The notes beneath the pieces are model-generated. The model did no database searches. It saw only the letters and a list, made by a program, of their open reading frames with translations, and was not told the DNA's origin. Positions 1-5,178 of a stretch of 5,178 nt of DNA are shown here, piece by piece. Origin of the DNA: Campylobacteraceae bacterium. GTDB lineage: Bacteria > Campylobacterota > Campylobacteria > Campylobacterales > Sulfurovaceae. The position numbers and the translations under genes are program-made. The first letter of the stretch is position 1, and each line of letters starts with the position of its first letter. The stretch lies in NCBI GenBank assembly GCA_026986355.1, contig JALSOO010000018.1, positions 1 through 5,178 on the forward strand, in the 5' to 3' direction.

Positions 1-1874
1 TTGACACACTTTCAGCTATTTTTGTTCTATTAATTCTTCTAGGCTCAATTCCAAATATTATTTACTCTTTAGGATATTTACCACATATTCAGAGGAAATT
101 ACACTACCAAGTTCACTATTTCGCTTTTATCATATCTATGATTGGTGTTGTTCTATCTGCTAATGCCTTGGTTTTTCTCTTTTTTTGGGAGTTAATGAGT
201 CTAACAAGTTGGCAGTTAATTTTAACCAATGTAGAAGATAAGGAGACGATTAAATCTGCTCGTTTCTACTTTTTTATGACACATTTGGGTTTTATCTTTC
301 TACTTTTTTTCTCTCTTCTTGTTAGCAATGGGGATTTGACTATAGATTTTAGCGTTATGAAGAGTATTGCTTCGGACTTTAAGTATCCTACTTTTCTATT
401 TTTCCTACTTGTTTTTGGATTTTTAAGTAAAGCAGGTGCTGTTCCTTTTCATGTTTGGTTACCCTATGCACACCCACAAGCACCATCTCCTGTATCAGCA
501 CTTATGAGTGGAGTGATGCTTAAAGTTGCCATTTATGGATTTATGCGTTTTCTATTTGATATTCTCTATCCATGGCCACTAGAGTGGGGTATTGTTGTTC
601 TATTTATAGGCTCTATATCGTCTATTGTTGGTGTTCTATATGCTTTAAGTGAGCATGATATAAAAGCACTCTTAGCCAACCACTCCATAGAAAATATAGG
701 TATTATTCTTATTGGTTTTGGTATGGGTATGATATTTGACTCACTTGGACTTAAAGCTCTCTCCTCTTTTGCATTTATAGCTTCACTCTTTCATACCTTT
801 AATCATATGAGTTTTAAATCTCTACTATTTATGGGTGCAGGTAGCATTTTGCATCAAACTCATACAAAAAATATTGAAAAGTATGGAGGGCTTATTAAGT
901 CAATGCCTATAACAGCTATTACTTTTCTACTAGCTTCTATTAGTATTTCAGCCCTACCACCTAGCAATGGATTTTTGAGTGAGTGGATGATTTTTCAATC
1001 TATGTTATCGTCATACACCATACCTAACATGAGTCTAAAACTTGCTATTCCTTTTGCTATATTTGCACTTGCTATTACAGGTGGGTTAGCCATTGCTTGT
1101 TTTGTCAAAGCCTATGGGATTACCTTTTTGGGTCTATACAGAAGTCAAAATGCTAAACATGCACAAGAGGTAAATTTTTTCATGAAGAGTGGAATGATTG
1201 TTATGAGTTTTGTAGTTATCTCTCTCATGCTCTTTACACCCTACTATATAAAACTATTTGATAAAGTTATAGAGAGTTTAGGAGGTCTATCTATCTATAA
1301 AGAGATGTTCCCTAATGGTATATTTAAGATGCACTCCATTGTCCTAAATGGTGGGGTTGTATCTCCACTTATTCTACTACTCTCTTTAGTTGGGGTAACT
1401 CTTCTATTACTCTTTGCCTATAAAGTTTTAAATGTCAAAACACGAGTTCATAGAACATGGGCATGTGGTTATCAAACATCTGCAAAAACACAATACTCTG
1501 CCACAGGTTTTTCAGGTCCAACAAGACGATTCTTTGATTGGTTATATAAATCAGATGAGCAGATTTATAAAAAGCCTATTGGTAATCACTGCACAAAATT
1601 TTCAGACTCTAGCTATAATGTTCATGTCAAACCACTCTTTGAAGAGTCTCTCTACAATAGTATAAAGAGAGCTACAAATATTATTAGCTACTGGGTCTAT
1701 CGTCTAGCACACTTTGAACAGACACGATACGCTGCAATGATATTCAATCTTATGCTTTTTGTACTCTTTAGTTATCGTATATTTTTGCATGAATTCTCTT
1801 GGGCAACGGCTCTTTTGGAACTTATTGTTATGAGTATAACAATCAAAATACTTATTATTGGAGATAGAAAATGA
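1..1874 (+). CDS. hyfB: HyfB-like antiporter-type membrane subunit of a group 4 hydrogenase / Ehr complex (5' end outside window)
   Basis: Proton-translocating membrane subunit of the NuoL/NuoM family, predicted to sit in the inner membrane and couple electron transfer in the peripheral arm to ion movement. The frame is open from base 3 to the TGA at 1872-1874, giving 623 visible residues. E. coli HyfB is about 670, so only some tens of N-terminal residues are missing. The ATG at 138 is internal, because the 45 codons before it already look like HyfB (visible residues 1-16 are hydrophobic, starting DTLSAIFVLL). Family charged residues are all present: Glu in FFWEL (189-191), Lys in FLSKAGAVPFHVWLP (429-431), Lys in GVMLKVAIYGF (522-524), Lys in HMSFKSLLF (visible residue 272) and Glu in GFLSEWMIF (981-983). 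The hydrophilic C-terminal segment typical of HyfB follows, with TWACGYQTS and TGFSGPTRRFF (visible residues about 485-512), then two more hydrophobic helices. The stop overlaps the next start by four bases. The family is secure; whether it belongs to an active hydrogenase is not. Confidence 0.9.
   Translation, partial: DTLSAIFVLLILLGSIPNIIYSLGYLPHIQRKLHYQVHYFAFIISMIGVVLSANALVFLFFWELMSLTSWQLILTNVEDKETIKSARFYFFMTHLGFIFLLFFSLLVSNGDLTIDFSVMKSIASDFKYPTFLFFLLVFGFLSKAGAVPFHVWLPYAHPQAPSPVSALMSGVMLKVAIYGFMRFLFDILYPWPLEWGIVVLFIGSISSIVGVLYALSEHDIKALLANHSIENIGIILIGFGMGMIFDSLGLKALSSFAFIASLFHTFNHMSFKSLLFMGAGSILHQTHTKNIEKYGGLIKSMPITAITFLLASISISALPPSNGFLSEWMIFQSMLSSYTIPNMSLKLAIPFAIFALAITGGLAIACFVKAYGITFLGLYRSQNAKHAQEVNFFMKSGMIVMSFVVISLMLFTPYYIKLFDKVIESLGGLSIYKEMFPNGIFKMHSIVLNGGVVSPLILLLSLVGVTLLLLFAYKVLNVKTRVHRTWACGYQTSAKTQYSATGFSGPTRRFFDWLYKSDEQIYKKPIGNHCTKFSDSSYNVHVKPLFEESLYNSIKRATNIISYWVYRLAHFEQTRYAAMIFNLMLFVLFSYRIFLHEFSWATALLELIVMSITIKILIIGDRK
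1860..1863 (+). promoter_or_regulatory. Ribosome binding site of the hyfC-like gene
   Basis: GGAG lies seven bases before the ATG at 1871, inside the last codons of the upstream gene. It supports that start and, with the ATGA stop/start overlap, suggests translational coupling. Confidence 0.65.
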
Positions 1875-2791
1875 TTTTATATCTAACAACAATTTTACTA
1901 TTACTACTAATCGCACCGATACTTCTATCTTTTATAAAATCATTAAAGATGATATGGCTATTTAAACGCCCTTCATCTATTTTTCAAGGGTATCGAAACT
2001 TCTCAAAGCTCTTAACTAAAGAGACAATTATATCCCAAGAGTCAAGCTCTATTACACGTTATGCTCCATTTTTGGTACTCTCTCCTCTATTGATAACCAT
2101 GTTTTTCTTACCACCTATTGTAGAGGGTGCATACTATGTTAGTTTTGTAGATGCCTTTACAATTACTGGGCTTATCTCTCTATCTACATTCTTTTTAATG
2201 CTTTTAGGTCTTGATAGTGCTAGTGCTTTTGGTGGAATGGGGAGTAGTAGAGAAGCATTTATATCGGCACTTGTTGAACCTGCTATGGTTTTGACTATCT
2301 TTAGTGTCTCTATGATGGCAGGAAATTTAGGGGTAGGACAAGCAGGGGTAAATCTAGCCGAACATTTTCCAAAAGAGCATATGGCAAGTTTCATATTTGC
2401 TGGAATTAGCTTTTTTATTTTACTCTTAGCTGAAAATGGACGAATTCCCATTGATAATCCAGAGACACATTTAGAGCTTACTATGGTACATGAAGCGATG
2501 ATTTTAGATATAACAGGAGTATATCTAGCTATTATTGAGACAGCTAGTTCAGTAAAGTTTGTTATCTTCTCCTCCCTTTTTGTATCTCTATTTATGCCAT
2601 GGGGGTTAGAGCTTTATGCACCTATGGCGATTTTGGTTTTTATAGTAAAACTTTTCATTGTGGCTACGGTTGTAGCTCTACTAGAGGTAAATATGGCAAA
2701 ATTACGACTCTTTAAAGTACCAAACCTTTTAGGTATTGCTATTGTTTTTGCTTTTTTATCACTTATTACATTTTATGTATTAGGAGCATAG
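1871..2791 (+). CDS. hyfC: HyfC-like (NuoH/HycD family) membrane anchor subunit
   Basis: Integral membrane subunit homologous to NuoH of complex I and HycD of formate hydrogenlyase. In this family it anchors the peripheral electron-transfer module to the antiporter-like subunits. The protein has 306 residues, close to the usual size of about 305-320, and about eight hydrophobic helices. Family landmarks appear in order: FKRPSSIFQGYRNFSKLL (residues 31-48), the conserved cytoplasmic stretch after the first helix; SAFGGMGSSREAF (118-130) followed by EP in SALVEPAMVL; and the acidic signature ENGRIPIDNPETHLELTMVH (188-207), continuing EAMILD. The form with THLELTMVHE is that of HyfC/HycD proteins, whereas NuoH of complex I has a different acidic sequence at this place (from memory), so this is the hydrogenase-type branch. 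The ATG overlaps the upstream stop as ATGA. The next gene starts three bases after its TAG. No truncation or oddity is seen. Confidence 0.93.
   Translation: MILYLTTILLLLLIAPILLSFIKSLKMIWLFKRPSSIFQGYRNFSKLLTKETIISQESSSITRYAPFLVLSPLLITMFFLPPIVEGAYYVSFVDAFTITGLISLSTFFLMLLGLDSASAFGGMGSSREAFISALVEPAMVLTIFSVSMMAGNLGVGQAGVNLAEHFPKEHMASFIFAGISFFILLLAENGRIPIDNPETHLELTMVHEAMILDITGVYLAIIETASSVKFVIFSSLFVSLFMPWGLELYAPMAILVFIVKLFIVATVVALLEVNMAKLRLFKVPNLLGIAIVFAFLSLITFYVLGA
2782..2786 (+). promoter_or_regulatory. Ribosome binding site of the hyfE-like gene
   Basis: AGGAG ends eight bases before the ATG at 2795 and lies within the final codons of the hyfC-like gene. It fixes the start of the next gene. Confidence 0.7.
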
Positions 2792-2794
2792 TAT

Positions 2795-3391
2795 ATGGTA
2801 GATTTTTATATAGGACTCTTTTTAGCTTCCCTTATTGTTGCACTTTTTACTACACGACTTTTCAGATTGCTGATGTGGTACTCATTTAACTCTTTAATGT
2901 TGGGTCTATTGGCACTTATTATTGGGATAGAATTTAATGATGATGGATTAATTATTACAGGAGTACTCACAATTATTGTGAAATCATTAGCAATTCCCTA
3001 TTTTCTTAAAAAATTCTCTCAACAGTTTCATATTGTAAGAGAGATACAACCAGAGATAAAAGTACAATATGCAATTATGCTTATTCCTGCTATTTTAGTA
3101 TTTACATTTTATCTAGCAGAACCAATTACAAATATGATTCTAAATAATAGTAATCATATTGCAATTAGTATATCTTCTCTTTTCCTCTCACTACTTTTAA
3201 TGATGGAGCATAAAAATGTAGCTCCTAAAGTTATCGGCTTTTTAAGTATGGAAAATTCACTCTTTTTATTAGGTGTTACAGCTACAGAGGGTATGCCTAT
3301 GATTGTTGAACTTGGAATATTTTTTGACCTTTTAATGGCTATTGTTGTTATTAACCTGCTATTTACTCGTGAGGAGATAAAAAATGATTGA
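2795..3391 (+). CDS. hyfE: HyfE-like membrane subunit with NuoK-like C-terminal half
   Basis: Small hydrophobic subunit of the Hyf/Ehr membrane arm, 198 residues against about 216 in E. coli HyfE. Around six hydrophobic helices are visible: roughly residues 4-18, 27-45, 53-70, 92-107, 122-137 and 145-190, the last being two helices. The diagnostic part is the C-terminal half, KVIGFLSMENSLFLLG (145-160) then GMPMIVELGIFFDLL (166-180). It matches the HyfE pattern of a Glu in a MEN motif and a Glu in VELG followed by FD. By family knowledge this region resembles NuoK, so Glu153 and Glu172 are the likely counterparts of the two membrane-buried glutamates of NuoK used in proton transfer; this pairing is inferred by eye. 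It sits between the HyfC- and HyfF-like genes, where E. coli hyf would have hyfD before it. Its last eight bases overlap the next gene, ATGATTGA serving both frames. Confidence 0.88.
   Translation: MVDFYIGLFLASLIVALFTTRLFRLLMWYSFNSLMLGLLALIIGIEFNDDGLIITGVLTIIVKSLAIPYFLKKFSQQFHIVREIQPEIKVQYAIMLIPAILVFTFYLAEPITNMILNNSNHIAISISSLFLSLLLMMEHKNVAPKVIGFLSMENSLFLLGVTATEGMPMIVELGIFFDLLMAIVVINLLFTREEIKND
3371..3376 (+). promoter_or_regulatory. Ribosome binding site of the hyfF-like gene
   Basis: GAGGAG lies seven bases before the ATG at 3384, inside the end of the hyfE-like gene. It is the strongest Shine-Dalgarno sequence in the window and supports the overlapping start. Confidence 0.75.
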
Positions 3392-4796
3392 GTTACTTTT
3401 TACGCCTATTTTATTGATGTTTGGGTTATCTTTTATTAAAAATAGAAAAGTAGATAAAGCACTTGCTTTTGTCTCGTTTTTAATATTAATTCCAACAATA
3501 AGTTTTTTAGAAATACCAAAACCATTTAATCTTTTTGGAGAGTATCTGATAGTCGATGATTTAGGTGCTTATATTCTATTTGTCTCTTCTATTGTTGGTG
3601 TAGGTGTTGCCTTGTCATTATTGACATTAAAAAAGCATGTAATGATTTCTCAAAAAGCATATAGACGATTTTATAGATTTTTTGCTATCTTTTGGGTTGG
3701 ATTGATACTCTCAATACTCTCTAATAATATGGGAATATACTGGATAGGGTTGGAGTTGGCAACTCTCTCAACTGTCTATATGATTAGAACTAACCACTCA
3801 AAAATGGCACACAAAGAGGCGTGGAACTATATGATAGTAGGAACGATTGCTATTTCGCTTATTCTCTTTGGAATTATCTTGATTTACGCTAGTGCAAAAC
3901 CAATCTTAGGCGAAGAGGCTATGCAATTTAACCTGCTTTTAGCTCATGCCAAAGATATAAAATCTCCATTTCTATTTGAGATAGGATTTGCCATTGTCAC
4001 TATTGGAATGTTTGTCAAGATGGGTTTTTTCCCTATGAATTTATGGTTAGCAAATATCGAAAGAGCCTCATATTATCCTGTATCGGCACTCTTTAGTGGT
4101 ATCTTAGAGTCTGCTGTTATAATTGGTTTTTTTCGTTTTAGTAAAATTATGATGGAGATTAATTATGACCATCTATTTATCTTTGTCCTAATATATACGG
4201 TTTTGACTATCTTTATAGTCTCTTTTCTTATCTTTAGAACCAAAGATTTTATGAGACTCTTTAGCCTAAGTGGAGTAGAACATATGGCACTTATTACTCT
4301 TTTTTGGGTTAGTGGAGGAGTCTTTCCTGCACTACTACACTTTGGAGCTCACGCTTTTTTAAAACCAGCACTATTTTTATCTACAGGGGTTTTAGAATCT
4401 AAAGGCAAATATAAGATTAGAGGAACACTAAAAGGTTATCAAGGTAAACGAGGAAAACTCTTTTGGATATTGGTCTCTCTTTTTCTATTAGCAGTTATAT
4501 CATTACCACCAAGTCCCATGTTCTTTAGTGAGATTTACGGTTTTGGGGCAATGATAGAGTTTGCAAAAAAAGGAGATTATCTTGTGGTAATGTTGGCTTT
4601 TATATTTCTGCTATTGATACTTCTCTCTATTATATTTTATAAGTTTATTGAGGTCTATCAATCTATGAAATATGAGGGAAAAGAGGAGAAAAAAGAGGTC
4701 TATCCAAGCGAAATTTTAGCTCTATTTATATTTGCTATTGCCTTGGTTGCTCTATTGACTCCACCTGTTATTAACTATTTAAAAAATATAATGTGA
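3384..4796 (+). CDS. hyfF: HyfF-like antiporter-type membrane subunit, divergent around helices 7-9
   Basis: Second NuoL/M/N-family subunit of the membrane arm, 470 residues, somewhat shorter than E. coli HyfF (about 526), with around 13-14 hydrophobic helices. Its position directly before the large-subunit gene and after HyfE identifies it as HyfF. Conserved features are Glu124 in IGLELATLS, Lys212 in FVKMGFFPMNLWL, Lys327 in HAFLKPALF and Glu383 in PPSPMFFSEIYGF; these match the buried Glu and Lys residues of NuoM-type proton channels. Departures from the family are clear. The loop normally reading close to LPDAHSQAP is LANIERASYYP (residues 222-232). The helix 8 position that holds Lys in the HyfB of this window is Glu242 (SGILESAVI). 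The usual DxKRL stretch reads KDFMRLFS (287-294), with Met in place of Lys. The C-terminus carries a charged loop, EGKEEKKEVYPSE (431-443), before the last helix. The frame is intact, so the changes look like natural divergence and not decay. Function as a proton channel is inferred. Confidence 0.88.
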   Translation: MIELLFTPILLMFGLSFIKNRKVDKALAFVSFLILIPTISFLEIPKPFNLFGEYLIVDDLGAYILFVSSIVGVGVALSLLTLKKHVMISQKAYRRFYRFFAIFWVGLILSILSNNMGIYWIGLELATLSTVYMIRTNHSKMAHKEAWNYMIVGTIAISLILFGIILIYASAKPILGEEAMQFNLLLAHAKDIKSPFLFEIGFAIVTIGMFVKMGFFPMNLWLANIERASYYPVSALFSGILESAVIIGFFRFSKIMMEINYDHLFIFVLIYTVLTIFIVSFLIFRTKDFMRLFSLSGVEHMALITLFWVSGGVFPALLHFGAHAFLKPALFLSTGVLESKGKYKIRGTLKGYQGKRGKLFWILVSLFLLAVISLPPSPMFFSEIYGFGAMIEFAKKGDYLVVMLAFIFLLLILLSIIFYKFIEVYQSMKYEGKEEKKEVYPSEILALFIFAIALVALLTPPVINYLKNIM

Positions 4797-4800
4797 GAGG
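4796..4800 (+). promoter_or_regulatory. Ribosome binding site of the hyfG-like gene
   Basis: AGAGG ends seven bases before the ATG at 4808 and overlaps the stop of the hyfF-like gene. An in-frame TAA at 4772-4774 limits any upstream extension, so this site supports the short N-terminus of the large subunit. Confidence 0.65.
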
Positions 4801-4807
4801 TTCTATT

Positions 4808-5178
4808 ATGAGATTAATTGCACGATATGCAAAAGATAGAGGAGATTTTTTTGAGATTATTACTCTCTATGACAAAGATATAGATATAGAGAAGATTAGC
4901 AAAAAGAATCCAACCATCAAAACCATCTCCTATACTCACCCAACAGCAATTTGGTTTGAGCGAAAGATACAAGATGATTTTGGTATTGATTTTGTTGATG
5001 CTTTTGATAAACGACCCCTAGTTCATCAAGAGCAGTTTGACAATACCCTATACCCGATGTGTAAAGAGTTTAATCTAAATGAGTTAGATTTTTCTCCATT
5101 TGAACCCTACCAATATGAGACCATAAAAGGTGATGGTGTATTTCAAGTATCCGTAGGTCCTATTCATGCAGGGATTAT
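4808..5178 (+). CDS. hyfG: HyfG-like large subunit, N-terminal part only (3' end outside window)
   Basis: Start of the peripheral large subunit, in this family a fusion of a NuoC-like N-terminal domain to a NuoD/hydrogenase-large-subunit domain. In real [NiFe]-hydrogenases the second domain binds the NiFe centre. The window holds 123 codons plus two bases. HPTAIWFERKIQDDFGI (residues 44-60) is the NuoC-type signature (ER...DxFGI). It is followed by a Pro-rich linker and then VSVGPIHAGI (114-123), the entry to the NuoD-like domain, where the family has GPxH. Only about 117 residues precede GPIH, which appears shorter than in E. coli HycE/HyfG, so the NuoC-like domain seems trimmed at its N-terminus. 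GPIHAGI differs from the GPLHITSDEPGHF form of E. coli HyfG. The CxxC motifs that would prove nickel binding lie past the edge. An 11-base gap follows the hyfF-like stop. Family membership is firm; catalytic type is undecided. Confidence 0.87.
   Translation, partial: MRLIARYAKDRGDFFEIITLYDKDIDIEKISKKNPTIKTISYTHPTAIWFERKIQDDFGIDFVDAFDKRPLVHQEQFDNTLYPMCKEFNLNELDFSPFEPYQYETIKGDGVFQVSVGPIHAGI

Noticed and set aside
1..6. TTGACA resembling a -35 promoter element
   Set aside because: It lies inside the coding sequence of the hyfB-like gene, with the operon running straight through and no matching -10 element placed before a gene start.
138..140. ATG as the start of the hyfB-like gene
   Set aside because: The same frame is open back to base 3 and its translation (DTLSAIFVLL and onward) is HyfB-like with a transmembrane character, so the true start is before the window.
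1432..1665. Open frame of 77 codons on the plus strand
   Set aside because: It lies entirely within the conserved C-terminal region of the hyfB-like gene in another frame, has no family resemblance, and is explained as a chance open frame.
1704..1916. Open frame of 70 codons on the minus strand
   Set aside because: It is antisense to the end of the hyfB-like gene and the start of the hyfC-like gene, both strongly conserved. There is no recognisable product.
2134..2451. Open frame of 105 codons on the minus strand
   Set aside because: It is antisense to the most conserved part of the hyfC-like gene; the opposite strand carries the family motifs, so this is a shadow.
4793..4795. GTG as an upstream alternative start of the hyfG-like gene
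   Set aside because: It has only A-rich sequence before it with no ribosome binding site, while the ATG at 4808 has AGAGG at proper spacing.
1..5178. Ordinary respiratory complex I (nuo) operon
   Set aside because: The HyfC-type THLELTMVHE signature, the HyfE-type long NuoK-like subunit, the HyfB C-terminal segment and the fused NuoC/NuoD-like large subunit placed after HyfF all fit hyf/Ehr organisation and not nuoA-N.

Overview
The window is one stretch of a plus-strand operon for a membrane-bound complex of the complex I / group 4 [NiFe]-hydrogenase superfamily. Five genes run head to tail with almost no spacing. In order they are a 5'-truncated hyfB-like gene (1-1874), hyfC-like (1871-2791), hyfE-like (2795-3391), hyfF-like (3384-4796) and the first 123 codons of a hyfG-like large-subunit gene (4808 to the window edge). 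There is no gene-free stretch longer than 11 bases. No promoter, terminator, RNA gene, mobile element, CRISPR array or notable repeat is visible.

The DNA is strongly AT-rich and uses A/T-ending codons throughout. Together with the hyf-type gene content, this suggests a low-GC bacterium, plausibly a Campylobacterota member of the Sulfurimonas/Sulfurovum/Sulfurospirillum kind. That assignment is a guess from composition and general resemblance, not from a marker gene.

The parts fit together as follows. HyfB and HyfF are antiporter-like membrane subunits related to NuoL/M/N. HyfC is the NuoH-like membrane anchor that contacts the peripheral arm. HyfE carries a NuoK-like portion. HyfG is the peripheral NuoC/NuoD-like large subunit, which in true hydrogenases binds the NiFe site. 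The small iron-sulfur subunit (HyfI/NuoB-like) and any ferredoxin-like subunits (HyfA/HyfH) would lie outside the window.

The order B-C-E-F-G has no hyfD-like antiporter between C and E, unlike E. coli hyf. The HyfG start is short and reads GPIHAGI where E. coli HycE/HyfG have a GPLH-type sequence. Both traits recall the energy-converting hydrogenase-related (Ehr) complexes, some of which lack the nickel-binding cysteines. The window ends before the first cysteine motif, so hydrogenase versus Ehr cannot be decided here. The HyfF subunit also departs from the usual charged-residue pattern of its family at several places, which is the most distinctive feature inside the window.
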